Source of the DNA: Saccharothrix carnea | GTDB lineage: Bacteria > Actinomycetota > Actinomycetes > Mycobacteriales > Pseudonocardiaceae | DNA: 64,000 nucleotides | Direction of reading: 5' to 3' | Assembly (NCBI RefSeq): GCF_003014735.1 | Contig: NZ_PYAX01000011.1 | Coordinates: 62,001 to 126,000 of the forward strand | Shown: in pieces, positions 24,025 through 33,501 of the stretch | How the letters are laid out: every line of letters begins with the position of its first letter | How positions within the stretch are numbered: the stretch's first letter is position 1 | Notes under the pieces: generated by a model | The model's input: only the letters and a program-made list of their open reading frames with translations | Told to the model about the DNA's origin: nothing | Databases searched by the model: none | Position numbers and translations under genes: made by a program

Positions 24025-26332
24025 CCGGCAGCGACGCACCGACGATCGCGATCAGCAGGCCGCCGATGCCGAGCAGGACCAGCTCGGGCAGGGAGTGCAC
24101 GGCGTGGGCCGACGCGGGCAGGCCGATCCCGGCGCTCTCCCCCATCGCCGGCAGGACCGCGCCGTGCAGCGCGACCCCGGCGGGCACGCCGACCGCGCCG
24201 CCGACCACGCCGATCACCACCACCGAGGCGATGACCATCGCGATGGTCTGCCGGGGCGTCATGCCGAGTGCTTTGTGGACGCCCAGGTCGCGGATGCGGT
24301 CACGGGTGTCGAGCACGACGGCGTTCAGCACGCCCATGGCGGCCACCGCGACGAGCATCAGGGTGAGCGTCGCGGTCAGGCTGTTGATCAGGATGATCGT
24401 GTCGCTGGCCTGACCGGAACGGCCGGGCCGCGCGGTGGCGCCGAGCGGTGCCAGGGCGGCGTTCAAGCTGTCGATGTAGGTGTTGACGTCGGTGCCCGGC
24501 TGCACCGCGATGTGGTGGGTGGCGCCCTTGGCGTCGTTGCCGGCTGTGAGCGTGGCCGCGTCGGTCAGCACCACCATGCCGTCGTTGCTCATCTCGAACA
24601 CGTCGCCGACGATCCGCACGGTGACGGTCTTCCCGCCGTCGTCCAGCGTCACGGTGTCGCCGACCTCCGTGCCGGTGGCGGCGAGGAACGGTGTGGGTGC
24701 GACCGCTTCGCCCGGTTGCGTGAACCACCGCCCGGACACCAGCTGGTAGCCGTCCCAGGTGGCGTCTCCGGTGAACGACACGACGGCGGTCGTGCCGGCC
24801 ACTCCGGTGACGGTGACCTGCGTGCGGCTGGTGCGGTAGTGGGCCCGCGTCCCGGCTTGGGCGGCGATGACGTCCGATACAGCGGCCGGGTCGGGAGCAG
24901 CGGCCGGACGCCCACCGGGCCGGGAACCCGGCTGCGGACCGGGGTCGGACACGCCGATGGTCACGTCCGCCGCGTCGTGATCGCGGGCGATCTGGATCTG
25001 GTTGAGCGAGGACGCCAAGCCGACCGCGAACGTGACCGCCGTGGCGCCGAAGAGCACCGCCGCGGTCATCGCCGCCGCACGGGCAGGCCGCGCGAACGGG
25101 CGGGCCAGGCCGAGGCCGACCGGTCGTGGCACGGGCAGGCGCGCGGTCAACCGGGCCGCCCACCGGCCGCGGCCGGGTCGTGGGGTGCGGCCGACCGCGA
25201 TGGCGTCCACCGTGCGCAACCGTCCGGCTCGCAGCGCGCTCACCCACGCCGTCACCGACACCAGCGCGAGCGCCCCGACGACCACGACGACGTTCACCCA
25301 CGGCGCCACGGTCAACTTCACCGCGCCGTAGACGTCCTCGGTCTCGGCCAGCACGGGGATGGCCAGCAGATTGCCCGCGACCGCACCGATCGCGGTGCCG
25401 ACCGCCGCCGGGATCAGGGCCTGCGCCATGTACGCCCGCACGACCTGGGCCGGGGTGGAGCCCAGGGCCTTGAGGATGCCGATGCGCCGGGTTCCCGCGC
25501 CGACCGCGCCCGCGACCACGTTGCCGACCACGAGCAACGACATGACCAGCCCCAGCACGCCGAACGCGACGAGGAACGGCACGAACACCGCGACGCTGCG
25601 GTCGGCCGCCTTCTTGAGCACCAGCCACGACTGCGAGCCGGTCATCGCGTCCGCGGGTACCGCCGCGACCACGGCCTCGCGGCCCGCGTCGACGGACTCG
25701 GCTGCCGTGAAGCGGTACAGCACCTGGTAGGACTCGGGTGCGGTGACCCAGGACGGTGGCACCCAGCCGTCCGCGGTGCGGCTGACCGAGCGGGCCAGGC
25801 CGACCACGGTCAACGTCGAGCCGTCGGTGAGGGTGATGCGGCGGCCGACCGCGGAGCCGGTCGGTGAGTGCGCGTGCGGTCCGTCCGCGGACACCACGAG
25901 TTCACCCGGCTCGTCGGCCCACTCCCCCTCGGTCAGCGTCACGGCGTCCACCGGTCCGCCGCCGGGATCGGTGCGGCCCGCGACGGTCAGCGGGGCCTGA
26001 CCACCCGGCGCTTGGCCACCGGCCCCGTTCCGGCCCGGCCCGTTGTCGCTCGGCGTGATCGTCGTGACCGGGAACGGCCCGGCCGACGCGGTGACGCCGT
26101 CGACGGGCACCGACAGCTGCTCCGGTGTGGCCTTGCCCGCGTCGAACACCGCCGACAGGTGCGCGCCGCGCTGTTCGGCGAACGCGTCGTCGAACGGCGC
26201 GGTGGACGCCACCAGCAACGACCCGCCGAGCACGGACGACGTCACGGCCATCGTGGTGGCCAGCCCGATCACGACGGTCTGCACCCGGCGACGTGCCACG
26301 CCCGAACGCACGACCCGGCTCAGCGCGCTCAT
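23975..26332 (-). CDS. MacB/FtsX-type ABC transporter permease
   Basis: This 785-residue protein has two FtsX-like modules: an N-terminal helix (VVIGLATTMAVTSSVLGGSL), an extracytoplasmic domain, three helices near 240-360, a linker, a second extracytoplasmic domain (about 430-650) and three C-terminal helices (ATLTLMLVAVAAMGVLNAVV, TIAMVIASVVVIGVVGGAVG, LLGIGGLLIAIVGASL). Such proteins pump lipoproteins, peptides or antibiotics from the outer face of the membrane. ATG 26332 overlaps the ATPase stop (ATGA). The pair diverges from a NarL-type two-component system that probably controls it. The terminal 50 bases overlap the MFS gene. Confidence 0.9.
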   Translation of the reverse strand: MSALSRVVRSGVARRRVQTVVIGLATTMAVTSSVLGGSLLVASTAPFDDAFAEQRGAHLSAVFDAGKATPEQLSVPVDGVTASAGPFPVTTITPSDNGPGRNGAGGQAPGGQAPLTVAGRTDPGGGPVDAVTLTEGEWADEPGELVVSADGPHAHSPTGSAVGRRITLTDGSTLTVVGLARSVSRTADGWVPPSWVTAPESYQVLYRFTAAESVDAGREAVVAAVPADAMTGSQSWLVLKKAADRSVAVFVPFLVAFGVLGLVMSLLVVGNVVAGAVGAGTRRIGILKALGSTPAQVVRAYMAQALIPAAVGTAIGAVAGNLLAIPVLAETEDVYGAVKLTVAPWVNVVVVVGALALVSVTAWVSALRAGRLRTVDAIAVGRTPRPGRGRWAARLTARLPVPRPVGLGLARPFARPARAAAMTAAVLFGATAVTFAVGLASSLNQIQIARDHDAADVTIGVSDPGPQPGSRPGGRPAAAPDPAAVSDVIAAQAGTRAHYRTSRTQVTVTGVAGTTAVVSFTGDATWDGYQLVSGRWFTQPGEAVAPTPFLAATGTEVGDTVTLDDGGKTVTVRIVGDVFEMSNDGMVVLTDAATLTAGNDAKGATHHIAVQPGTDVNTYIDSLNAALAPLGATARPGRSGQASDTIILINSLTATLTLMLVAVAAMGVLNAVVLDTRDRIRDLGVHKALGMTPRQTIAMVIASVVVIGVVGGAVGVPAGVALHGAVLPAMGESAGIGLPASAHAVHSLPELVLLGIGGLLIAIVGASLPATWAARTSTATALRTE

Positions 26333-27021
26333 CGGGTCGGCTCCACGGACACGTCGCCCGCGACCCGGCCGTCGACCAGCTGGATGGTGCGGCGGGTGCA
26401 CGACCGGGCCAGCGCGAGGTCGTGCGTGACGACGACGAGCGTCTGGCCCTCGGCGTTCAGCTCGGTGAGCAGCGTGCTGACGTCCTCTCCGGACGCGGTG
26501 TCCAGCGCGCCGGTCGGTTCGTCGGCCAGCAGCAGCGCGGGCCGGTTCATCAACGCCCTGGCGACGGCGACGCGTTGCCGTTCGCCGCCGGACAGCCGTC
26601 CCGGGTAGGCGCGGGCGTGGCGAGCGACGCCGAGCTGGTCGAGCAGGTCCGCCGCACGCCTGGCGGCCTCGCCGCGCGCCATGCCCGCGAGCTGCGCGGG
26701 CAGGACGACGTTGTCGGCCACGGTCAGGTCGTCCAGCAGGTTGAAGAACTGGAAGACCATGCCGACGCGGGCCCGCCGGTGGCGCGCGGACGCGGCCTCG
26801 CCGAGTTCGTCCACCCGAACGCCGGCCACGGTGACCGTGCCGGTGTCCGGCCGGTCGAGGCCCGCGATCAGGTTGAGCAGCGTGGACTTGCCGCTGCCGG
26901 ACGGGCCGAGCACGGCCACCGCCTCCCCCGCGTGCACGGTCAGCGTCACGTCGCTCAACGCCGGTGGCCCGTCGTCGTACCCGCGGCTCACGTCACGCAG
27001 TTCGATCACCGGCGTGGTCAT
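26329..27021 (-). CDS. MacB/LolD-type ABC transporter ATPase
   Basis: This 230-residue ATPase has Walker A GPSGSGKST (about 39-47), Q-loop VFQFFNLLDDLT, signature LSGGERQR, Walker B ALLLADEPTGALD and switch histidine VVTHD. The ATG at 27021 gives standard family length; an upstream in-frame extension to 27144 lacks homology. It powers the adjacent FtsX-type permease, with which it is translationally coupled. The 200-base divergent space to the kinase gene should hold both promoters. Confidence 0.93.
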   Translation of the reverse strand: MTTPVIELRDVSRGYDDGPPALSDVTLTVHAGEAVAVLGPSGSGKSTLLNLIAGLDRPDTGTVTVAGVRVDELGEAASARHRRARVGMVFQFFNLLDDLTVADNVVLPAQLAGMARGEAARRAADLLDQLGVARHARAYPGRLSGGERQRVAVARALMNRPALLLADEPTGALDTASGEDVSTLLTELNAEGQTLVVVTHDLALARSCTRRTIQLVDGRVAGDVSVEPTR

Positions 27022-27227
27022 GGTCGGCTCCCTGGTTCGTCCTCGCTGTGGCCCGGTGGACGGTAGGAGCGGCGGTGATCCGGGCGCGTCGGTCGGCCGG
27101 GGCATTTCCGGTAGCCCGCCGGGATGAGGTCTCTGCGGTGTCATCCCCGCGATGTAGTCGAGCGGTGCAGGCGGTGTGGTCGTCCGGGTGGATGTCCGGT
27201 GGGCGGGCGGTCGGTGAGAATGGCCGG

Positions 27228-28532
27228 GTGACGAACGCGCCGGTGGTGGACCGACTGCGGGCCTGGACCACCCTGGTGGTGCTGCCGACCGGTCCGCTGC
27301 CGCGGCCGACCGTGCGCAACTACGTGTTCGACGTGGTGTTGGCGCTGGTCATCGGTGTCGCTTCGGTGGGGTACGCGGTCGACTCGCAGGACGTGCCGGC
27401 GCGCGTGGTGGTCGGTGGGCTGATCGCGCCCGTGCCGCCGCTCATGCCGCCGGAGCCGGATCCGGGAGCGGTGTTCGGTGCGGTGCTCGTCGCGGTGGTG
27501 GCGGCGGTGGCGTTGGTGTTGCGGCGTCGCTATCCGTTGGCGGTGCTGTGGGTCGTGCTGTACGCGACGTCGGTGACGCCATCGGACACGCCCGGGCTCA
27601 CGTTCTACTCGTGCGCGGTCGCGGCCTACTCGGCCGCCGCGTACAGCCCGCACCGGCCCCCCGCGTTGGCGAGCCTGGTGGTGGCGGTGCTGGCGGTGGG
27701 GGTGTTCCGGGACTCGGAGCTGCCGGTGGTGCCGAACCAGTACGTGCCGCTGCTGATCCTGGTGCCGCTGATCGTGGCGGCGAACGGCCTGCGCACGTGG
27801 AAGGTCCGGACGGACGAGGGTTTGGCGCAGGTGTCGGCGTTGGAGCGGGAGCAGGCGGAAGCGTTGCGGCGGGCGGTCGAGCACGAACGGGCCCGCATCG
27901 CGCGCGAGCTGCACGACGTGGTGACGCACCACGTGAGCGTGATGACGATCCAGGCTGGTGCGGCGCGGAAGGTGATGGCGGTGTCGCCGGATCAGGCGCA
28001 GGGGGCGTTGTTGGCGGTCGAGGCGGGTGGGCGGGCGGCGATGACGGAGTTGCGGCACGTCATGGGGTTGCTGACGATGGCCAGTCCCGAACCGGGCGGT
28101 CCCGGACCGGCCGACCTCGCGCCGCAGCCGGGGCTGGCGCAGGTGGAGGCGTTGGTGGCGCGGGTTCGGGACACCGGTGTGCGGGTTGAGTCGGTGGTGA
28201 GGGGGCAGCTGCGGCCGTTGCCGTCCGGGGTCGAGTTGGCCGCGTACCGGGTGGTGCAGGAGGGGTTGACGAACGCGGTGAAGCACGCGTCCGGCGGGTC
28301 GGTGGTGGTGACGGTGGAGTACGGAGTGGATTTCTTGCGGGTGGAGGTGGTGGACACCGGTGGTGAGGCCGGGCCTGGTGCGGCTGTCGGGAACGGGTAC
28401 GGGTTGATCGGGTTGCGGGAGCGTCTGGCTGTTTACGGTGGGACGTTGGAGGCTCGGGCGCGGGTTGGTGGCGGGTATCGGGTTGCTGCGTCGATTCCGG
28501 TGGAGGCGTCGATCGCGGTGGAGGCACGGTGA
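27228..28532 (+). CDS. NarL-type sensor histidine kinase
   Basis: This 434-residue membrane kinase has about five to six N-terminal helices (30-190) with little extracellular sequence, so it probably senses membrane stress or its cognate transporter. The HisKA_3 dimerisation segment has His229 in RIARELHDVVTHH, and the HATPase domain carries EGLTNAVKHA and GYGLIGLRERL. GTG at 27228 fits the length; no earlier start shows homology. The stop overlaps the response-regulator start (GTGA). Divergent from the MacB-like exporter, it likely induces it in the presence of a membrane-active compound. Confidence 0.92.
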   Translation: MTNAPVVDRLRAWTTLVVLPTGPLPRPTVRNYVFDVVLALVIGVASVGYAVDSQDVPARVVVGGLIAPVPPLMPPEPDPGAVFGAVLVAVVAAVALVLRRRYPLAVLWVVLYATSVTPSDTPGLTFYSCAVAAYSAAAYSPHRPPALASLVVAVLAVGVFRDSELPVVPNQYVPLLILVPLIVAANGLRTWKVRTDEGLAQVSALEREQAEALRRAVEHERARIARELHDVVTHHVSVMTIQAGAARKVMAVSPDQAQGALLAVEAGGRAAMTELRHVMGLLTMASPEPGGPGPADLAPQPGLAQVEALVARVRDTGVRVESVVRGQLRPLPSGVELAAYRVVQEGLTNAVKHASGGSVVVTVEYGVDFLRVEVVDTGGEAGPGAAVGNGYGLIGLRERLAVYGGTLEARARVGGGYRVAASIPVEASIAVEAR

Positions 28533-29197
28533 GTCGGCTGCGGGTGGTGGTCGCCGATGATCAGGTGCTGGTGCGCACGGGTTTTCGGATGATCCTCACG
28601 GCTGATGGCATCGACGTGGTCGGTGAGGCCACCAATGGGCTGGAAGCGGTGGAGGCGGTGCGGCGGACCGTGCCGGATGTGGTGCTGATGGACATCCGGA
28701 TGCCGGAGCTGGATGGGTTGGAGGCCACGCGGAGGATTTTGACCGGCGGTGAGTCCGAGCCGCGGGTGATCATCCTGACGACGTTCGACCTCGACCACTA
28801 TGTGTACGCGGCGTTGTCGGCCGGTGCGAGCGGGTTCCTGCTCAAGGACGTGACGCCGGAGCACTTGGTCGCGGCGGTGCGGATGGTTCGCTCCGGTGAC
28901 GCGTTGCTGGCGCCTGCCATCACACGTCGGTTGGTGGAGAGGTTCGCGGATCGCAGGCCGGATACGGTCGCACGGCATCGTGATCTGGCGGCGTTGACGC
29001 CGCGTGAGTTGGAAGTCCTCGGGCTGCTGGCGCGGGGGTTGAGCAATGCCGAGCTCGCCGGTGAGTTGCACTTGTCGGAGGCGACGGTGAAGACGCACGT
29101 GGCGAGGATCTTGGCCAAGCTCGGGTTGCGGGATCGGGTGCAGGCGGTGGTTGTGGCGTATGAGACCGGGTTGGTGACGCCAAGTGGGCAGGCTTGA
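28529..29197 (+). CDS. NarL/LuxR-type response regulator
   Basis: This 222-residue protein has a receiver domain with the acidic pair Asp10/Asp11, phosphoacceptor Asp55 (VVLMDIRMPELDGLEATR) and Lys in FLLKDVTPE. The LuxR HTH is at about 150-210 (LTPRELEVLGLLARGLSNAE, LHLSEATVKTHVARILAKLG). It is coupled to the kinase gene by a GTGA overlap. The likely targets are the exporter genes at 23975-27021 and its own operon. Confidence 0.94.
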   Translation: MSRLRVVVADDQVLVRTGFRMILTADGIDVVGEATNGLEAVEAVRRTVPDVVLMDIRMPELDGLEATRRILTGGESEPRVIILTTFDLDHYVYAALSAGASGFLLKDVTPEHLVAAVRMVRSGDALLAPAITRRLVERFADRRPDTVARHRDLAALTPRELEVLGLLARGLSNAELAGELHLSEATVKTHVARILAKLGLRDRVQAVVVAYETGLVTPSGQA

Positions 29198-29303
29198 GGT
29201 GGAGGGGCGTGGGGGGTGGCTCGGTGGTTGGGGCAGGCTCGATTCGACATGGGCCTTTGCGGTCGGGCGGCGGGTTCGATGGCGAAATTTGAGGCGGCGC
29301 AAT

Positions 29304-32300
29304 TCAAGACGGCGGTTTTTGTGTTTGGTGGTGGTGGTTGGTGGCTTGTTTGTGGTGTCCCATGGCGGTGGCGAGGGTGGCGAGGTGGTGGGTGGTGGGG
29401 CCGAGGGTGATCAGGCCGCTGCCTGCGCCGGCCAGTTCTTGGGCGGCGGGGAGGAGTTGGTCGTAGAGGCGGGCCATGGTGGGGTGGTCGTTCGCTTCGA
29501 TGGCGAGCTTGGCGTGCAGGCACGTTCTGGCTTCGAAGAGCAGGTCGTGTGGTGAGTCGGGGATGGTGGCTTGGAGGGCTGTGGTGCGGTCGCCTCGGGC
29601 CAGTAGGACGATTGGTCGGGCCCAGGGTTCGTAGGGGCCGAAGTCGGCGTCCGGGAGGTCGCCGAGGCTGAGCAGGGCCAGTGGGAGGATTCCGTTTTCC
29701 AGGCCGGGCATTCCGGCGCCGCTGAGGCGGGAGGCGGCGGTGTGGTAGGCGGTTCTGGCTTTGTCGCGTTGGCCTGTGACGGCCAGGCGCAGTGCGGTGT
29801 ACCAGCTGGTGAAGATGCCGACCAGTGGGAGGTCGTGGCGTTCTGCCAGGGCGTCGGCGGCGGTGGCGTGGTGGTCGGCGGTCGGGAGGTCGGCGAGGGC
29901 GGTGGCGGCTTGGAGGTTGATCAGGTGGGCGAGGACTTCGAAGGTCACCAGGCCGTGGTGGGTGGCGAGGTCGAGTAGTTCCGTGCCGATCCGGGCTCGG
30001 TCGGGGGCGAGGCCCGCTCGGTGGTAGGTCTGGAGGAAGCGGCCGTTGAGTGCCATGGCCAGCAAGGACGGGTCGTCCAGGTCGCGGGCGATGGCTTCGG
30101 CTTCCACGGCCGCCTGCCTGCCGCGTGGGCCCGTGTCGGCGCGGCGTTCCATGGCGATGGTGATCAGCAGGCGGGCGCGTTCGGCCGGGTGGTCGGGTGG
30201 GAGGGCGGCGAGCGCCTGTTCGGCGGCGTCGGCGAGGCGGGCGGAGAGGGCTTCGTCGTCGTTGGTGGTCCAGATGGCGGGCACGTCGAAGGACCCGATC
30301 GTGCGGGCGGCCAGGACCGGGTCGCCGTGGACTTCGGTGACGGCCTCGGCCCGGTAGCGGCGGGCCTGGGCCAGGTCGCCGGTCACGGCCAGTGTTCGGA
30401 CCAGGCCCGTCACGGCTCGGAGTCGGTCGTGGTCGGATCGGGCCAGCGTTTCCCGCCACAGGGTCGCGGCCTGGTGTGGTGCGAACCGGTGTTCGGCTCG
30501 TTCGGCGGCGGCACGGGTGTAGTGGGCGGTGCGTGCGTTGGTTGCTCGGTTGCCGGCGCGCAGCAGGTGGTGGGCGATGGTTTCGACGTCGTCGGGGTGC
30601 ACGGTCTCGATGACGTCGGCGGCTGCGGCGTGCCAGCGGGTTCGGCGGGCGTGGGGGATGTCGTCGTAGAGCGTGTCGCGCACGAGTGCGTGGGTGAACC
30701 GCAGGCGTTCGGCGTCCTGCTCGACCAGGAAACCCGCGAGCAGCGCCGACTCGACCGAGTCCAGCACGGCGTCCTCGTCGCCGGCGAGTGGGACGAGGAC
30801 GTCGAGGTCGACGTCCTGGCCGAGGACCGACGCTTGGCGCAGGTGCGTCCGCGTGGCGTCCGTGAGCTGGGCGAGGCGGTGGCGGATGACGTCGCGGACG
30901 CCGGCGGGGACGGTGCTCAGGGCCGGGTCGGTCTCCCACAGGCGGGCGAGTTCGCGGACGAAGAACGGGTTGCCGGCGCTGCGGGTGTGGATCGCGCGGA
31001 CGTCGGCGTGCGTCGGCTCGCGGTCGGTGACGGCTTCGACCAGGTCCCGCACCTGCGGTTCGGTCAGGCCGCCCAGGTAGACGCGAGTCGGCTCGGTGCG
31101 GGCGGCCCGGCCGAGGGCTTCGGTCAGGGCGGCGGAGATCTCGGTGGAGCGGTAGGTGGCGACGATCGTCACGCGCCCGGCGTCGGGGTCGGCGGACAGT
31201 GACGTCACCAGCGCGAGGGTGTCCTCGTCGGCCCAGTGCACGTCGTCGAAGACCAGCAGGACCGGTGACGGCACCTTGGCCAGGGCGGCGGCGATGGCGC
31301 GGTGCCGTTCGAACCGGGTACCGGATTTTTGTTCCATGCCAAGGGTTTGCGCGATCCGGGTCCACGGCCAGGCGGCGGGGGCGTCCTCGGCGCACGTGCC
31401 CCACGCGGTCGTCCAGCCGGCGGCGGCGAGCCGTCCGGTCAGCTCCTCGGCCAGCGCCGTCTTGCCCGCGCCCGCCGTGCCGGAGACCAACGCCAGCCGC
31501 CGGCCCGTCCGGGCGGCGCGTTCCAGCTCGGCCAGCTCGTCCGTGCGGCCGATGAACGCGGTGGTCCGGGCGGGTGGTGGCGGGGTGAGGTCCGGTGAGT
31601 GGGTGAGGATGTCGGTTTCCAGGCGGCGCAGGGCGTGGCCGGGGTCGACACCGAGTTCCGCGCGCAGCACCTCGCGGGACCGGCGGAGGGTGTCCAGCGC
31701 CTCGCCCTGCCGTCCGGTGCGGTAGAGCGCGAGGGCGAGCAGCCGTCGTCCGTCCTCGCGCAACGGGTGGGCGTCGACGTGCGCCCGCAGGTCCGGCACC
31801 GACTCCGCCGCCTCGCCCAGCGCCAACGCCGCCTCGGCACGCCGTTCCACGGCCAGCAGCCGCAGCTCGTCCAGCCGCGCGGCCTCGCCGCGGGCCCACG
31901 GTTGGTCGGCGAACTCGGCGTAGGCGGGGCCGCGCCAGAGCGCGAGCGCCTCGTCCAGCAGCGTTCGCGCGTTGGCGGGATGGCCGTCTGCGAGCAGCCG
32001 TGCCGACTCGGCGATCGCTGCCTCGAAAGCACGGGCGTCGACGTCCTCGGCCCGCAACGCGTACCCCGGCGGCACGGTCACCAGCAGTCGGGAGGGGGTG
32101 CGGGGTGGGCGGTCGGGTTCGAGGGACTTGCGCAGCGCGCCCACGAACGTCTGCACCGCACCCAGGGCGCCGTCCGGCGCGTCGCCGTCCCAGAGGTCGT
32201 CGATCAGCCGGGTGACCGGCACCACCCGGCCGTTGGCGACCAGCAGCCGTGCCAGCACGGCACGGTGCCGCGGACCCTTGAGGTCGACCGGCCCGCGTTC

Positions 32301-32342
32301 GCCCACGGCCTCCAGCGGGCCCAGCACCCGGAAACGCACCAT
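29304..32342 (-). CDS. SARP/AfsR-type regulator with BTAD, ATPase and TPR domains
   Basis: This 1012-residue regulator starts MVRFRVLGPLEAVGERGPVD with a winged OmpR-like DNA-binding domain (1-95) and a bacterial transcriptional activation domain (about 100-245). A STAND-type ATPase follows with Walker A GTAGAGKT at 288-295 and LLVFDDVHWADEDTL as Walker B, then TPR-like helices to the end. Such large SARPs (AfsR, PimR-M class) activate antibiotic or secondary-metabolite clusters. No biosynthetic cluster is visible here, so the target is elsewhere or the role is broader. ATG 32342 is at the family start; a 37-residue upstream extension is unlikely. Confidence 0.92.
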   Translation of the reverse strand: MVRFRVLGPLEAVGERGPVDLKGPRHRAVLARLLVANGRVVPVTRLIDDLWDGDAPDGALGAVQTFVGALRKSLEPDRPPRTPSRLLVTVPPGYALRAEDVDARAFEAAIAESARLLADGHPANARTLLDEALALWRGPAYAEFADQPWARGEAARLDELRLLAVERRAEAALALGEAAESVPDLRAHVDAHPLREDGRRLLALALYRTGRQGEALDTLRRSREVLRAELGVDPGHALRRLETDILTHSPDLTPPPPARTTAFIGRTDELAELERAARTGRRLALVSGTAGAGKTALAEELTGRLAAAGWTTAWGTCAEDAPAAWPWTRIAQTLGMEQKSGTRFERHRAIAAALAKVPSPVLLVFDDVHWADEDTLALVTSLSADPDAGRVTIVATYRSTEISAALTEALGRAARTEPTRVYLGGLTEPQVRDLVEAVTDREPTHADVRAIHTRSAGNPFFVRELARLWETDPALSTVPAGVRDVIRHRLAQLTDATRTHLRQASVLGQDVDLDVLVPLAGDEDAVLDSVESALLAGFLVEQDAERLRFTHALVRDTLYDDIPHARRTRWHAAAADVIETVHPDDVETIAHHLLRAGNRATNARTAHYTRAAAERAEHRFAPHQAATLWRETLARSDHDRLRAVTGLVRTLAVTGDLAQARRYRAEAVTEVHGDPVLAARTIGSFDVPAIWTTNDDEALSARLADAAEQALAALPPDHPAERARLLITIAMERRADTGPRGRQAAVEAEAIARDLDDPSLLAMALNGRFLQTYHRAGLAPDRARIGTELLDLATHHGLVTFEVLAHLINLQAATALADLPTADHHATAADALAERHDLPLVGIFTSWYTALRLAVTGQRDKARTAYHTAASRLSGAGMPGLENGILPLALLSLGDLPDADFGPYEPWARPIVLLARGDRTTALQATIPDSPHDLLFEARTCLHAKLAIEANDHPTMARLYDQLLPAAQELAGAGSGLITLGPTTHHLATLATAMGHHKQATNHHHQTQKPPS

Positions 32343-32479
32343 CACCGACCAACGTAGCCGACCAACCGCCGGCCGGCCGGGTCGGCGCTGGTCAGGGCGC
32401 TGATCGGCTGCTGATCGAACGCTGATCGGGGTGCCGGAGGGTGGTGTTCGCAACCCACGAACACCCTCGGAGTCGGAAC

Positions 32480-33346
32480 ATGATCCCCTCGTTCACCCAG
32501 CAACGCGTCACCGTCGCCGACGGCGTGGCGCTCAACGTCGCCGTGGGAGGCTCCGGCAGCCCCGTCGTGCTGCTCCACGGCTTCCCGCAGACGCACCTGA
32601 TGTGGCGGCACGTCGCCGCCGACCTGGCCGCCGACCACACCGTCATCTGCCCTGACCTGCGCGGATACGGTGATAGCGACAAACCGGCCGACGACGGCCA
32701 GACCTACTCGAAGCGCACGATGGCCGCCGACGTCGTGGCTCTGGCCCGTGCGCTCGGGCACGACCGCTTCGCGTTGGCCGGTCACGACCGGGGTGCCCTG
32801 GTGGCCATCCGCGCCGGGCTCGACCACCCGGACGTGATCACCCACCTGGCGTCGTTGGACGTGCTGCCGACCCTCGACATGTGGGACGTCATGCACGGCA
32901 CCACGGCCGCCATCGGGTTCCACCTGTACCTGATGGCCCAGCCGCCCGGCCTGCCCGAGGCCATGATCACGGCGTCGGCGGACGCGTTCTTCGGCCACTT
33001 CCTCGACCAGTGGGCCGCCGATCCGGCGTCGATCCCGGACGACGTGCGCGGGACGTACCTGAAGGCGTCACGGGAGGCCGTGCCGTCGATCGTCGCCGAC
33101 TACCGGGCGTCCGCCACCGTGGACGTCGAGCACGACCTGGCCGATCGTTCAGCCGGTCGCGTGCTGCGGATGCCGGTGACCGTGCTGCAGCAGGACTGGG
33201 GCGCCGCCCTCGGTTTCGACGCCGCCGCCCGCTGGCGCGCGTGGGCGCCCGACCTGGTGCACCGCACCGTCACGTGCGGCCACTTCATGGCCGAAGAGGC
33301 ACCCGGCGAGGTCGTCAAGGCCCTGCGCGACCTCCTCACCCGCTAA
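32480..33346 (+). CDS. alpha/beta hydrolase, haloacetate-dehalogenase-like
   Basis: This 288-residue enzyme resembles fluoroacetate dehalogenases: HGFPQTHLMWRHVA (33-46), CPDLRGYGDSDKP, nucleophile Asp103 with Arg104 in AGHDRGA, LDVLPT and the catalytic histidine in TCGHFMAEE. The arginine that normally sits four residues after the nucleophile and helps bind the carboxylate is Leu107 here. Activity on halo-acids is therefore uncertain, and epoxide or ester hydrolysis is possible. ATG 32480 has GGAG upstream. It diverges from the SARP gene and converges on terC across a repeat cluster. Confidence 0.82.
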   Translation: MIPSFTQQRVTVADGVALNVAVGGSGSPVVLLHGFPQTHLMWRHVAADLAADHTVICPDLRGYGDSDKPADDGQTYSKRTMAADVVALARALGHDRFALAGHDRGALVAIRAGLDHPDVITHLASLDVLPTLDMWDVMHGTTAAIGFHLYLMAQPPGLPEAMITASADAFFGHFLDQWAADPASIPDDVRGTYLKASREAVPSIVADYRASATVDVEHDLADRSAGRVLRMPVTVLQQDWGAALGFDAAARWRAWAPDLVHRTVTCGHFMAEEAPGEVVKALRDLLTR

Positions 33347-33354
33347 CCCCCCAC

Positions 33355-33498
33355 CGCGAGAGTCGTACGTTCAAAGCGCGAGAGTCGTACGTTCACGCAC
33401 CCCGAATTCAACACTCAGGTTCGCGCCGGCTGCGCTGAGCGTTGAATTCAGGTGCGCTGAACGTTGGACTCTCGCGACGTGAACGTACGACTCACGCG
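33355..33498. repeat. short-repeat cluster 2, arranged as a large inverted array
   Basis: Inverted B units CGCGAGAGTCGTACGTTC lie at 33355-33372 and 33377-33394, with a partial inverted A core (GAATTCAAC) at 33404. Then follow a direct A unit at 33437-33452, a hybrid GAACGTTGGACTCTCGCG at 33459-33476 and a direct B unit GAACGTACGACTCACGCG at 33481-33498. The two halves are near-complementary and could fold into a long stem between the convergent hydrolase and terC stops. The same units form cluster 1 at 12104-12209. Confidence 0.9.
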
Positions 33499-33501
33499 GG
33501 G

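Noticed and set aside
21706..24039. A 777-codon minus-strand frame that would fuse the LacI protein to a long N-terminal extension
   Set aside because: The extension is antisense to the MFS gene and is low complexity; the LacI HTH begins normally near GTG 22707.
29304..32342. Evidence for a secondary-metabolite cluster because of the SARP regulator and the Tet(M)-like GTPase
   Set aside because: No PKS, NRPS, terpene or RiPP enzymes are present in the window, so a cluster cannot be claimed.
28798..32352. An 1184-codon open frame on the minus strand across the SARP gene and response regulator
   Set aside because: It is a Pro/Arg/His-rich shadow in another frame of two well-recognised genes; GC-rich DNA keeps such frames open.
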